Part shown: in pieces, positions 8,055 through 17,023 of the stretch
Layout of the letters: each line of letters opens with the position of its first letter
Numbering within the stretch: the first letter of the stretch is position 1
NCBI GenBank assembly: GCA_934565415.1
Contig: CAKTHQ010000002.1
Coordinates: 1 to 64,000, forward strand
From: an uncultured Oscillospiraceae bacterium
GTDB lineage: Bacteria > Bacillota > Clostridia > Oscillospirales > Oscillospiraceae
Direction of reading: 5' to 3'
Length of the DNA stretch: 64,000 nt
The notes under the pieces: generated by a model
What the model saw: the letters and a program-made list of their open reading frames with translations, nothing else
Database searches by the model: none
What the model was told of the DNA's origin: nothing
Program-made: the position numbers and the translations under genes

Positions 8055-8963
8055 ATGACCGATATTTCCAAATTCCAGGGCATTATCCCTGCGTTCTATG
8101 CCTGCTACGATGCCGAAGGGCACATCAGCCCCGAGGGTGTACGGGCCCTGACCCGCTGGTTCATTGAAAAAGGCGTAAAGGGTGTATATGTAGGCGGTTC
8201 CTCCGGCGAATGCATCTACCAGGGCAAGGAGGAGCGGAAGGTCGTTCTGGAAAACGTGATGGCTGAGGCCAAGGGCAAGCTGACCGTCATCGCCCATGTG
8301 GCCTGCAACAACACTGCCGACTCCCAGGAGCTGGCCGCCCATGCCGAGAGCCTGGGCGTGGATGCCATTGCCTCCATTCCGCCCATCTACTTCCATCTGC
8401 CCCCCTACGCCATTGCCAAGTACTGGAATGATATCTCCGCCGCCGCCCCCAATACGGACTTCATCATCTACAACATCCCCCAGCTGGCAGGTACTGCCCT
8501 GAACGTGCCCCTGCTGAAGGAAATGCTGAAGAACCCCCGGTGCATCGGCGTGAAGAACTCCTCCATGCCCACCCAGGACATCCAGATGTGGCGTGACGAA
8601 GGGGCCATCGTCTTCAACGGTCCCGACGAGCAGCTGATTTCCGGCCTGGTCATGGGCGCTACCGGCGGCATCGGCGGCACCTACGGCGTCATGCCCGAGC
8701 TGTACCTGAAGCTGTATGCCTGCGTTAAGGAAGGCAAGCTGGACACCGCCCTGGACATCCAGAACGAGTGCTGCCGCATCATCTACAAGCTCTGCTCCGG
8801 CCACGGCAATATGTATGCCATGATTAAGGAAGTCCTCCGCAAGATGGGCTGCCCCGACTGCGGCTCCGTCCGGGCTCCTCTGGCTGAGCTGATTGAAAGC
8901 GACTACGCCATTGCCGATGAATGTGTAGCCATGATCGAGGCGGCTAAGAAGAAATTCTGCTGA
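8055..8963 (+). CDS. nanA: N-acetylneuraminate lyase-like aldolase (DapA/NanA family)
   Basis: A cytoplasmic class I aldolase of 302 residues. Substrate-carboxylate loop GGSSGE (47-52), catalytic Tyr139 in YNIP and Schiff-base Lys167 in GVKNS are all present. Stretches such as LYVGGSSGE-like, IAHVACNNTADSQELA and GATGGIGGTYGVMPELY follow E. coli NanA more closely than DapA. The expected reaction is cleavage of N-acetylneuraminate to ManNAc and pyruvate, fitting an uptake operon, but a related 2-keto-3-deoxy sugar acid remains possible. No nanE, nanK or sialidase is nearby. A good AAGGAGA box precedes the ATG. Confidence 0.75.
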   Translation: MTDISKFQGIIPAFYACYDAEGHISPEGVRALTRWFIEKGVKGVYVGGSSGECIYQGKEERKVVLENVMAEAKGKLTVIAHVACNNTADSQELAAHAESLGVDAIASIPPIYFHLPPYAIAKYWNDISAAAPNTDFIIYNIPQLAGTALNVPLLKEMLKNPRCIGVKNSSMPTQDIQMWRDEGAIVFNGPDEQLISGLVMGATGGIGGTYGVMPELYLKLYACVKEGKLDTALDIQNECCRIIYKLCSGHGNMYAMIKEVLRKMGCPDCGSVRAPLAELIESDYAIADECVAMIEAAKKKFC

Positions 8964-8976
8964 TTTCCGGTTTTTT

Positions 8977-9001
8977 CGGCGGCTGCCCCAGGCAGCCGCC
9001 G
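8977..9001 (+). terminator. Terminator of the sugar operon
   Basis: CGGCGGCTGCC, loop CCA, GGCAGCCGCCG, then TTTATC. The 11-pair stem follows the aldolase stop by 14 bases. Confidence 0.75.
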
Positions 9002-9020
9002 TTTATCGCCTCTTTGTCCA

Positions 9021-9057
9021 AAAAATTCCCGTCTTCAGGCCGAAGACGGGAATTTTT
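9021..9057. terminator. Bidirectional terminator between aldolase and htrA
   Basis: AAAAATTCCCGTCTTC, loop AGGCC, GAAGACGGGAATTTTT: a perfect 16-base inverted repeat with A- and T-runs on the outside, serving convergent transcripts from both sides. Confidence 0.85.
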
Positions 9058-9071
9058 GTGTCCTTTGTTCT

Positions 9072-10448
9072 TTAGAACCCACCGAAACCGAAGCCAAAGG
9101 GGAAGCCGTAGTAGCCGCCGGAATAGTCATCGGAGTAGTTTCCGGAGCTGCCTCTGCTCTGCTTCTGGCTTTCCTGCTGAACCTGGGCATCGCTTTCCGC
9201 CTGGGCAGACTGGACCTTCCGGGCGATGGTCACCTCAATTTCCAGAGTCTGGCCCTGACGGTATACGGTAAAGGCAGCCGTGTCGCCGGGGGTATACTGG
9301 CGGATGGTCTTTACCAGATCGTCGCTGCTGGTGATGTCGGTATCGTCCACCTTGGTGATGATGTCGTTGACCTGAAGGCCTGCTGCCTTGGCGGGGCCGT
9401 CTTCTTCAATGCTCTGGATGGAGGCACCCTGGGGCAGGCCGTACTTCTGGGTTTCGTCGCTGACGCTCAGCACGCTGACACCGATATAGGGCTTTTCGAT
9501 ATAGCCCTTTTCGATGATGCTGGTAATGATGTCGTACACATCGTCAATGGGGATGGCAAAGCCAATGTTATCAATGGAAGCGCCGCTGTTGCTGGAGCCG
9601 GAGTACTTGGCGTTGGTAATGCCCACCACTTCGCCGTACATATTGAACAGAGCGCCGCCGGAGTTGCCGGAGTTGATGGCGCAGTCGGTCTGGATCAGCT
9701 CCATGGTGGTGCCGCCGGACATGGTCACGTCCCGGTTCAGGGCACTGACCGCACCGGCAGTCAGGGAGAAGGTCAGCTCGCCCAGGGGGTTGCCGATGGC
9801 AACCACGCTGTCGCCTACGTTCAATTTAGAGGAGGAACCAATGACCACAGGGGTCAGCCCCGTAGCCTCAATCTTCAGGACGGCCACATCATTGCTTTCG
9901 TCATAGCCGGAAATCCTGGCATCGTACTCGGTGCCGTCGTAGGTGGTGACGGTAACGGAGGTAGCACCCTCAATTACATGGTAGTTGGTGACGATATAGC
10001 CGGTATCTGTCAGGATAAAGCCGGAGCCGGCGGCAGCGGAGGTGGTCTGCTGGCCCCAGAAGTTGGTAGTCACGGCAGAGGTCAGGATGCCGACGGTAGA
10101 ATTCACATTGGCGGCATACACCTCGCTGGCGGTGAGCAGCTTGGAGGAATCAATCTCCTGGGTCTGCAGCACGCTGGTTTCCCGGACGCCCTTCATCACC
10201 GTGGACACCCCGTCGGAAACAACGGTCTTCGGCTGATCCTTTGTTACCAGAGAGGAGCCTAAGAAGGCGCCGCCTACGCCCATGCAGCCGCTGACCAGCG
10301 CACAGGCAACCACCAGGGCCACGCCCTTCTTGCCGCCGGACTTCTTGGGCTTCTTCGGCTCTACCGGGGGCATCTGCTCCCCAACGGGCTCCTTGGGCTC
10401 GTTATGCTCTACGGTTTCGTAGATAGAATCATCATAATATTCACTCAT
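9072..10448 (-). CDS. HtrA/DegP-like membrane-anchored serine protease with PDZ
   Basis: Extracytoplasmic quality-control protease of 458 residues. A cytoplasmic Pro/Lys-rich N-terminus leads to one transmembrane anchor (about 43-65), then a trypsin-like domain with catalytic His in NYHVIEGA, Asp in NDVAVLKI and Ser in GNSGGAL, a PDZ domain (GPAKAAGLQVNDIITKVD) and a low-complexity Ser/Gln tail ending in a Gly/Phe-rich motif. This is the HtrA-like S1C family of Firmicutes, usually induced by envelope stress. It is divergent from the two-component system at 10986, which could control it. Confidence 0.92.
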   Translation of the reverse strand: MSEYYDDSIYETVEHNEPKEPVGEQMPPVEPKKPKKSGGKKGVALVVACALVSGCMGVGGAFLGSSLVTKDQPKTVVSDGVSTVMKGVRETSVLQTQEIDSSKLLTASEVYAANVNSTVGILTSAVTTNFWGQQTTSAAAGSGFILTDTGYIVTNYHVIEGATSVTVTTYDGTEYDARISGYDESNDVAVLKIEATGLTPVVIGSSSKLNVGDSVVAIGNPLGELTFSLTAGAVSALNRDVTMSGGTTMELIQTDCAINSGNSGGALFNMYGEVVGITNAKYSGSSNSGASIDNIGFAIPIDDVYDIITSIIEKGYIEKPYIGVSVLSVSDETQKYGLPQGASIQSIEEDGPAKAAGLQVNDIITKVDDTDITSSDDLVKTIRQYTPGDTAAFTVYRQGQTLEIEVTIARKVQSAQAESDAQVQQESQKQSRGSSGNYSDDYSGGYYGFPFGFGFGGF

Positions 10449-10614
10449 GGTTTTTGCACTCCTTCGCCCTTCCGGGCTTTTTCTTTTCGTGGCTATATCC
10501 TAGCAGTTGATTCTGAAAAGAAGCTTAAAAAATATAAGAACGATTTGTGAATTCTGAAATTGGAGAAATTTTCAGCTTTCTTTCAGGTTGGGGGTGTAGT
10601 ATGATAATAAGTGT

Positions 10615-10972
10615 TGTAGGGGCGGCTACCGGCCGCCAGAAAGGTGCCGATACGGAAATTGTACAATAAATGGTAGGCTCCGAAGGCGTGCTCTTTCCCC
10701 CTCTCCAAACTTGGAGAGGGTGCCCACCGCAGTGGGCGGGTGTGGTTGGAAAGCTGCGATATTTTGGGCCACTGGATGAATGGTATATGTTCCATTTAGC
10801 TGCATTTTCTCAACAAACCTGTCTATTATTGTACCGTATCATCAACCACACCCGGCCTGCGGGCCACCCTCTCCAGGCTTGGAGAGGGGATGGGGCGCAT
10901 ACCTTTGGTGCCTACCATTCATTATACCGGTCTGTACCGTTCGCTTTCGGGCGGCTGGCAGCCGCCCCTACA
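10615..10972. repeat. 358-bp palindromic element (MITE/REP-like)
   Basis: The ends are inverted: TGTAGGGGCGGCT at 10615 and its complement ending at 10972. Inside, both arms carry matching pieces: TAAATGGTAGGC against GCCTACCATTCATTA, and CCCTCTCC/GGAGAGGG hairpins with a (T)GCCC-CCGC-GGGC motif. The whole can fold back on itself. It has no gene of its own; short open frames in it are by-products. Related copies occur at 17672, 45568 and 61230. It ends 3 bases before the ribosome binding site of the response regulator, so it lies between that gene and any upstream promoter. The rest of the 10449-10985 gap shows only AT-rich DNA. Confidence 0.8.
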
Positions 10973-10985
10973 GTAGGAGGCAACT

Positions 10986-11663
10986 ATGAAGATATTAATT
11001 ATAGAAGACGAAAAATTACTGGCCGACTCCTTAAAAGTCCTGCTGGAGCGGAAGGGCTTTACAGTAGAATGCGTTTACGACGGTGAGACCGGGGAGGAGT
11101 ATGCGGAAACCGGGGTATATGATCTGCTCATATTGGATGTGATGATGCCCAAAATGGACGGCTACCAGGTAGCCCGGTCCGTCCGGGCCAAGCGGTGCGG
11201 AACGCCCATCCTGATGCTCACCGCCCGCTCCTCTTTGGAAGACCGGATCGAGGGTCTGAACGCCGGGGCGGACTATTACCTGACCAAGCCCTTCGACAGC
11301 CGGGAGCTGCTGGCCTGCGTAGGGGCCCTGCTCCGGCGGCAGGGGAACCAGGTAGACGAATTAATCCTGGGCAATACCTACCTGGACCTGTCCACCAGCA
11401 CCCTGATCTGCGGGGAGAAAAACGTACGGCTTTCTGCCAAGGAGTTTGATGTCATGCGGTTTCTCTTTCAGTCCCATGGGGCCATTCTCTCCAAGGAGTC
11501 CATTCTGGCCAAGGTCTGGGGCTATGATTCCAACGCCGTGGAAAACAATGTGGAGGTTTATGTGGGCTTTCTAAGAAAGAAGCTCACAAATATCGGCTCC
11601 AATCTGGCCATTGCCTCCGTCCGCCGGATGGGCTACCAGCTGGAGGTGCGGCAGCCGTGCTAA
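10986..11663 (+). CDS. OmpR/PhoB family response regulator
   Basis: A 225-residue transcription regulator. Receiver domain: acidic pocket DE in IIEDEKLL, phospho-acceptor Asp51 in LILDVMMPK, Thr in MLTARSS and Lys in LTKPFD. The C-terminal winged helix (about 128-220) includes VRLSAKEFDVMRFLF and the recognition helix NNVEVYVGFLRKKL. TAGGAGG precedes the ATG. It overlaps the kinase gene by 7 bases and forms a two-component system with it. Confidence 0.93.
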   Translation: MKILIIEDEKLLADSLKVLLERKGFTVECVYDGETGEEYAETGVYDLLILDVMMPKMDGYQVARSVRAKRCGTPILMLTARSSLEDRIEGLNAGADYYLTKPFDSRELLACVGALLRRQGNQVDELILGNTYLDLSTSTLICGEKNVRLSAKEFDVMRFLFQSHGAILSKESILAKVWGYDSNAVENNVEVYVGFLRKKLTNIGSNLAIASVRRMGYQLEVRQPC

Positions 11664-12853
11664 AAAAACTTCGCCGGCAGTTTATCGCCACCCTGATGGT
11701 TATTGTCACGGTGACCATGGTGCTGGTATTCGGCCTGGTGTTCCATTTTACCAGGGAAAACCTGAAGGCCCAGAGCATTTCCATGATGCAGTCCGTAGCG
11801 GAAAACCCCCTGCAATTCGGTCAGCTGAGCAGCAGCGGCACCGTAAAGCTGCCCTATTTTCTCATTAAGGTCAGCACCCGCGGGGAGGTGATTGCCGTCT
11901 CTGGGGGCTACTACGACCTATCGGACAAGGATTTTCTGGAAAATCTCATTACCCGGGTTTACGACAGCGGCCAGGAAACCGGGTTTATCCCGGAATACAG
12001 CCTGCGCTACCTGCTTACCGGCAACCGGACCAGTCAGACTCTGGTATTTGTAGACATCAGCAGCGAGCAGGCAGCCCTCCGCACGCTGCTGCGGACCGGG
12101 GCCATTTGGGGCATTCTGTGCTTGGGGATTTTCTTTGCCGCCTCGGTGCTGCTGGCAAGGTGGATGGTAAGGCCCGTGGAACGGGCCTGGAGCCAGCAGC
12201 GGCAGTTTGTCAGCGACGCTTCCCATGAATTAAAAACCCCTCTGACCGTGATTCTGACCAACGCAGAGCTATTGCAGGATACGGACCCGGATACCGAAAA
12301 GAAGTGCGTAGGCAGCATCCTCACCATGGCTCACCAGATGCGGGCTCTGGTAGAGGACCTTCTGGAGCTGGCCAGAAGCGACAACGAGCAGTCCAAAATG
12401 GTCTTTGAGCCGGTGGACCTGAGCGCCCTCATCAATGACGGATTGCTGCCCTTCGACGCGGTGTTCTTTGAGGCCGGGCTGACCCTGGAAAGCAGCATTT
12501 CCGAGGGGATTACCCTCACCGGCAGCCGCCAGCATCTGGGGCAGCTATTGGATATATTACTGGACAACGCCCGAAAATATGCCACTGGCGGCACGGTGGA
12601 GGTCCGGCTGGAGCACTCCGGCAAGCGCCACTGTAAATTGACGGTATCCAACCAGTGCCCGGAGCTGACGGACAGCGAGCTTAGGGACATTTTCCGCCGG
12701 TTTTACCGGCGGGACCAGGCCCGCTCCCGGGACGGGAGCTTCGGCTTAGGCCTATCCATAGCGGAAACCGTCGCCAAGGCCCACGGCGGCAAGATCTGGG
12801 CCACATGGGAAAACGGCAGGATCACCTTTACGGTAGAGCTGCCCGTAAACTAA
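11657..12853 (+). CDS. Sensor histidine kinase
   Basis: Membrane kinase of 398 residues, partner of the preceding regulator. Helix about 12-33, an extracytoplasmic sensor domain of about 115 residues, a second helix (about 150-172), then HisKA with phospho-acceptor His190 in SHELKTPLTV and HATPase_c with N-box LLDNARKYA and GLGLSIA. The start is GTG 11657, overlapping the regulator gene. No separate HAMP domain is obvious. The signal is unknown; the divergent htrA hints at envelope stress. Confidence 0.92.
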   Translation: MLKKLRRQFIATLMVIVTVTMVLVFGLVFHFTRENLKAQSISMMQSVAENPLQFGQLSSSGTVKLPYFLIKVSTRGEVIAVSGGYYDLSDKDFLENLITRVYDSGQETGFIPEYSLRYLLTGNRTSQTLVFVDISSEQAALRTLLRTGAIWGILCLGIFFAASVLLARWMVRPVERAWSQQRQFVSDASHELKTPLTVILTNAELLQDTDPDTEKKCVGSILTMAHQMRALVEDLLELARSDNEQSKMVFEPVDLSALINDGLLPFDAVFFEAGLTLESSISEGITLTGSRQHLGQLLDILLDNARKYATGGTVEVRLEHSGKRHCKLTVSNQCPELTDSELRDIFRRFYRRDQARSRDGSFGLGLSIAETVAKAHGGKIWATWENGRITFTVELPVN

Positions 12854-12885
12854 CGGCGGCCGGATTTTGGCCGTTTCTCCATAAA

Positions 12886-12919
12886 AAATCGCCTTCCTTT
12901 TTTCTGCGGAAGGCGATTT
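12886..12919. terminator. Terminator of the two-component operon
   Basis: AAATCGCCTTCC, 10-base loop, GGAAGGCGATTT, followed by CTTATTT. Perfect 12-base stem flanked by A- and T-rich DNA. Confidence 0.75.
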
Positions 12920-13018
12920 CTTATTTACTCCGGGCTGTTTTCCGGCAGGTGCCCTTTCTTTTGGGCCTTTATCCCGTGGCGGCATGGACTGTCACCCTCT
13001 CCCTGTTTCTTGTTTTGC

Positions 13019-13039
13019 GTCTATTGTTATATAATAGAC
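13019..13039. other. Palindrome in the 12920-13165 gap
   Basis: GTCTATT-GTTATAT-AATAGAC, a perfect 7-base inverted repeat, with a second one (CCGGCA, 8 bases, TGCCGG) near 13062-13081. TATACT near 13135 could be the -10 box for the broken STAS gene. Nothing else is recognised in this gap. Confidence 0.3.
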
Positions 13040-13165
13040 ACAAAAAATGTCAAGGCTGTCAGGCCGGCAGCTTATATTGCCGGTGTCAACATGAAATTCC
13101 CTTTTCCCCCTATTGTTTTGCCCCTCTTTTGGTGGTATACTGTAGAAAATATAAGGAGGTGCCCT

Positions 13166-13400
13166 ATGGAACCTGTGGTTCAACGGTTGTCCGAAAACAG
13201 CCGCCGCATTACCATGACCCCGGTGCCGGAAGCCCTGGACCTGACCCACCTGGACTACATCTCTTCCGCCGGCCTGCGGGTGATCCTGAAGGTCCATAAG
13301 GCCCTTGCCAAAAAAGGGCCTTACCGCAGCCCATGTCCCCGAGGCCGTACAGGAGGTCTTCGATATTACGGGCTTCAGCGATTTTCTCACCATTGTGTAA
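13166..13400 (+). pseudogene. Broken STAS-domain (anti-anti-sigma factor-like) gene
   Basis: After AAGGAGG and ATG 13166 the frame reads a short N-terminus, then LDLTHLDYISSAGLRVILKVHKALAKKG, quoted here only as the DYISSAGLR core of STAS domains. About 40 residues that normally separate the N-terminal strands from this core are missing. After the AAAAAAGGGCC run the frame shifts by one: the other frame continues TAAHVPEAVQEVFDITGF and SDFLTIV to a stop at 13398-13400, a normal STAS C-terminus. Both defects together make a decayed gene. The original role would have been in a partner-switching regulatory pathway. Confidence 0.75.
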
Positions 13401-13494
13401 TTCCCGTCACCCCCAAATACTCTCTCAGTGCGAAATGAAGCCGAAGGAGTATTTGTTTATCAGATGCATTCCACTTTCTCTCGGAGGCTGTTTT

Positions 13495-15189
13495 ATGAGA
13501 AAGCGACCTTTTTTTCAAAAGCATTGGGATCTGTTCCTGTTCCTGCTGGGACTGCTCCCAATTGCAATCATGCTGTTTTTAAAATGTCCTTATGGTTATG
13601 CCAATCATGATGAGTCCTTTTTCCTGACCACCCCTTATCGCCTGTGGCAGGGGGATGCTCTCTTCCTGAACGAATGGCACTTATCTCAGATGGCCTGGTG
13701 GCTCCTGCAGCTTCCCGTCGCCGTGTATATGCAGATAAACGGCAATGCAGACGGTATCTATCTGGCTTTCCGTTACCTTTATGTGGCCCTGCATATCTGT
13801 GTCTGCATCATCCTTTTCCTCCAACTTCGGAAAACCCATCGTCTGGGAGCCGTGTTCGCGGCATGGTTTCACTGTATTTACGTTCCCTTTTCCGTTGGAA
13901 CCCTGTGCTATAATTCCATGGGACTGGATCTTCTGCTTCTTTCCGCCGTAACCCTGGCCTGCGGGTCCCGGCGATATGAGGCTCTGTTCAGCGGAATTCT
14001 GCTGGCGCTGGCGGTGCTTTGCTGCCCCTACCTGGCCGTGCTGTTTCCCATCTATGGCTGTGCCGTCCTGCTTGAGAAACTGTTTCCCTCTCTTCGGGAT
14101 GATCTGCCTTTTTTGCAGCCTGATCGGTTTGGCTTCTTTACCCTGGGCATTGCCATTCCCGCAGCGATATTTTTGATCAGCGTTCTTCCCGCCGTTCCCC
14201 TTTCCGCCTGGCCTCAGGTCATCGCCGGGCTCTTCAGCGACCCGGAACACGCCCTGCCTCTAAAGTATAAGCTGACAGAATATCTCTACGGCTTCCGGAA
14301 TAACAAATTTTTGCTGCTCTATGCTGTGCTTCTGCTGTGCGGGCTTCTGGTCCGGCAAAAAACCTTCCGGGCAATTTTGTCCGGCATTATTCTGGCCTTT
14401 TCCGGTTTCGTCCTTCTGCGCAGCACCTCTTACATCAATTATCTTATGTTCCCCCTGAACATGGCCGGGTTGTACTTTTACCTGGTTTACCGCCCCGCCA
14501 AGGGAAAGCCCCTTTTTTACGGCGTCTGGATCCCCGGTGCTGTTTATTCTCTATGTATCCACTGCTCTTCCAATATGCGTTACTATGTGATCAGCTCCGC
14601 CTTTGCCGTATCCTTGGCGGCCAGTGTTCTGCTCATCCTTCTGGTTTTGGAGGAACAAGCGCCGACATTCTCTTTACGAATCTTAAAATACGGCCTGCCC
14701 GCCGCAGCCATCCTGGTTTTCCTGCTGCAAGGGTCACTGCTGCTGGAGCAGCGGTGGAATTTCGTTTTCTGGGAGGAGGGCGGCCCGGCTGAGCAAACCC
14801 AGCTGCTGACTGCCGGCCCGGAAAAGGGTCTTTGGGTAACCGAAAAATGGGAGCGGGTCTATCTGGACGATTTGGATGTGGCCGCCCATCTGGAGCCTGA
14901 CAGCGCCCTTTTGGTCCTTGGCAACCGGGTCTACCTGTATCTGATGGACGGGCACACCAACAGCTGCTTCTCCGGCTGGATTTCCAACAATTCCGAGGTG
15001 GTTCCCACAGTGCTGACCCGGCTGGAACTCTATTACAGGCTCTGCCCGGAAAAGCAGCCGGAACAAATTCTGATCCAGGCCTATCCCGAAGAATATGCCC
15101 CCGCTTTTCTGGATAGCGGTGCGTACGAACTGACCTATACCTCCCCGGAAGGCACCCTGGTCCTGACCCGCAGGGACCTTCTTTCCTGA
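13495..15189 (+). CDS. Polytopic membrane protein, GT-C glycosyltransferase-like
   Basis: A 564-residue protein with about 11-12 hydrophobic helices and a C-terminal soluble part of about 130 residues. The first loop carries acidic residues (NHDESFF, about residues 39-45), as in the GT-C fold of lipid-linked sugar transferases (PMT/ArnT/DUF2029-like). No clear family match is recalled, so the function remains a suggestion. ATG 13495 is chosen for the GGAGG at 13483-13487; the frame is open further upstream but overlaps the broken STAS gene. It is monocistronic, with a terminator after it. Confidence 0.6.
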   Translation: MRKRPFFQKHWDLFLFLLGLLPIAIMLFLKCPYGYANHDESFFLTTPYRLWQGDALFLNEWHLSQMAWWLLQLPVAVYMQINGNADGIYLAFRYLYVALHICVCIILFLQLRKTHRLGAVFAAWFHCIYVPFSVGTLCYNSMGLDLLLLSAVTLACGSRRYEALFSGILLALAVLCCPYLAVLFPIYGCAVLLEKLFPSLRDDLPFLQPDRFGFFTLGIAIPAAIFLISVLPAVPLSAWPQVIAGLFSDPEHALPLKYKLTEYLYGFRNNKFLLLYAVLLLCGLLVRQKTFRAILSGIILAFSGFVLLRSTSYINYLMFPLNMAGLYFYLVYRPAKGKPLFYGVWIPGAVYSLCIHCSSNMRYYVISSAFAVSLAASVLLILLVLEEQAPTFSLRILKYGLPAAAILVFLLQGSLLLEQRWNFVFWEEGGPAEQTQLLTAGPEKGLWVTEKWERVYLDDLDVAAHLEPDSALLVLGNRVYLYLMDGHTNSCFSGWISNNSEVVPTVLTRLELYYRLCPEKQPEQILIQAYPEEYAPAFLDSGAYELTYTSPEGTLVLTRRDLLS

Positions 15190-15203
15190 AAAAGCGCAAA
15201 AAT

Positions 15204-15231
15204 CTCCCGGACCCCGCTTGGGGTCCGGGAG
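15204..15231. terminator. Bidirectional terminator between membrane protein and rny
   Basis: CTCCCGGACCCC, loop GCTT, GGGGTCCGGGAG, then TAAGTTTTTT; perfect 12-base stem 14 bases after one stop codon and 8 bases from the other. Confidence 0.85.
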
Positions 15232-15239
15232 TAAGTTTT

Positions 15240-16781
15240 TTACTTTGCGTATTCCACAGCCTTGGTCTCGCGGATGACATTGACCTTGATCTGGCCGGGG
15301 TATTCCAGCTCGGCTTCGATCTTCTTGGCAATGTCCCGGGCCAGAAGGATCATGTTGTCCTCGGTAACCACCTCGGGCTTGACCATGATCCGGACCTCTC
15401 GGCCGGCTTGGATGGCATAGGACTTCTCCACGCCGGGGTAGGAATTGGTCAGCTCCTCCAGCTTCTGCAGACGGCGGATATAGTTCTCCACGTTCTCCCT
15501 GCGGGCGCCGGGACGGGCGGCAGAGATGGCGTCGGCAGCCTGAATAAGGACGGCAATGACGGTCTTGGGCTCCACGTCGCCGTGGTGGGCCTCGATGGCA
15601 TTGATGACCACAGGATTTTCCTTGTACTTCCGGGCCAGGTCCGCGCCCAGCTGGACATGGCTGCCCTCTACCTCGTGGTCGATGGCCTTGCCCAGGTCAT
15701 GCAGCAAGCCTGCCCGCTTGGCCAGGGCCACATCCACGCCCAGTTCGGCAGCCATAAGGCCGGCAATATGGGCCACCTCGATGGAGTGGTTCAGCACATT
15801 CTGGCCGTAGGAGGTACGGTACTTCTGGCGGCCCAGGATCTTGATGAGCTCCGGGTTCAGGTTGTGCACGCCGGTCTCGTAGCAGGCCCGCTCACCCTCC
15901 TCCCGGATGGTGCGGTCCACTTCCTTCCGGGCCTTCTCCACCATATCCTCGATGCGGGTGGGATGGATCCGGCCGTCTACAATCAGCTTCTCCAGGGCAA
16001 GGCGCGCCACCTCCCGGCGGACGGGATCGAAGCTGGAGACGGTGATGGCCTCGGGGGTATCGTCGATAATCAGGTCTACGCCGGTAATTGTCTCCAGGGT
16101 CCGGATGTTCCGGCCCTCCCGGCCAATGATGCGGCCCTTCATTTCGTCGTTGGGCAGGGGCACCACAGAGACGGTGGTCTCGGCGGCATGGTCCGCGGCG
16201 CAGCGCTGGATGGCGGTGGCGATGATTTCCCGGCCCTTTTCCTCCGCCTCGTCCTTCATCTGCTGCTCGATCTCCTTGATCTTCATAGCGGCCTCGTGAC
16301 GGACGTCGTTTTCAATGCTTTCCAGCAGGTACTGCTTGGCCTGCTCCTGGGTCAGCCCGGAGAGCTGTTCCAGAGTTTCCAGCTGCTGCCGCTTGATTTT
16401 CTCGGCCTCGGCCTGGGTCTGAGCCAGGGCGGCCAAGCGCTTGTTCAGGTCCTCTTCCTTCTTTTCGAAGGCTTCGGTCTTACGGTCTAAGGTGGTTTCT
16501 TTTTGCTCAAGCCGGCGTTCCTGTTTGGTCAGTTCGGCACGGCGCTCTTTGACTTCGCGGTCGTTTTCTGTGCGGGATTTATGGATCTCGTCCTTGGCTT
16601 CCAGAAGCATTTCCTTCTTCCGGTTTTCACCGTTGCGGATGGCTTCGTTAATCAGCCGGGTGGCCTCTTCTTCGGCAGAACCGATTGCCTTCTCCGCAAC
16701 CTTTTTCCGATACAGGATGCCGGCAGCAAAGCAGGCGGCAGCAACCACCAGAACGATCAATAAAACAACATACCATTCCAT
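15240..16781 (-). CDS. rny: Ribonuclease Y
   Basis: Membrane-anchored endoribonuclease that starts mRNA decay in Firmicutes. The 513 residues show an N-terminal membrane helix (about 4-24), a long charged coiled coil (about 30-200), a KH domain ([15 protein letters not shown]) and an HD domain ([10 protein letters not shown] with HHGDVEP), in the usual order and length. The chosen ATG 16781 gives the canonical MEWYVV start; GGAGG lies at 16796-16800. An earlier in-frame GTG would overlap that site. Its own promoter is about 185 bases upstream. Confidence 0.95.
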   Translation of the reverse strand: MEWYVVLLIVLVVAAACFAAGILYRKKVAEKAIGSAEEEATRLINEAIRNGENRKKEMLLEAKDEIHKSRTENDREVKERRAELTKQERRLEQKETTLDRKTEAFEKKEEDLNKRLAALAQTQAEAEKIKRQQLETLEQLSGLTQEQAKQYLLESIENDVRHEAAMKIKEIEQQMKDEAEEKGREIIATAIQRCAADHAAETTVSVVPLPNDEMKGRIIGREGRNIRTLETITGVDLIIDDTPEAITVSSFDPVRREVARLALEKLIVDGRIHPTRIEDMVEKARKEVDRTIREEGERACYETGVHNLNPELIKILGRQKYRTSYGQNVLNHSIEVAHIAGLMAAELGVDVALAKRAGLLHDLGKAIDHEVEGSHVQLGADLARKYKENPVVINAIEAHHGDVEPKTVIAVLIQAADAISAARPGARRENVENYIRRLQKLEELTNSYPGVEKSYAIQAGREVRIMVKPEVVTEDNMILLARDIAKKIEAELEYPGQIKVNVIRETKAVEYAK

Positions 16782-16965
16782 AATTCCACAACGCACCTCC
16801 TTCCTGAAATTGGCGCAGGAGGGCTGCGGATCGTTCCCATGTGAAATTGTGCTTATAATTTGACATTATGTCAATCTATCGCAAAACGCCACAAGGCGCA
16901 AAACGCAAACCCCGGCATACGCGCCGGTCAGTGGCGCTGCTGCAAAGCAGTCCACATCACGTTCT

Positions 16966-16994
16966 ATTGTATCGGCGGGAAGGACAAATGTCAA
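16966..16994 (-). promoter_or_regulatory. Promoter of rny
   Basis: On the minus strand: TTGACA (16994-16989), 17 bases, TACAAT (16971-16966). The resulting leader of about 180 bases contains a perfect palindrome, TTGACATTATGTCAA at 16860-16874, close to the gene, and two GGCGTTTTGCG direct repeats. Confidence 0.7.
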
Positions 16995-17023
16995 GTAAAA
17001 ATCCCCAAAAACAAGCGTAGATT

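Noticed and set aside
10583..11000. Small open frames inside the palindromic element
   Set aside because: Both strands are open because the element is an inverted repeat; the translations are low-complexity and have no start signals.
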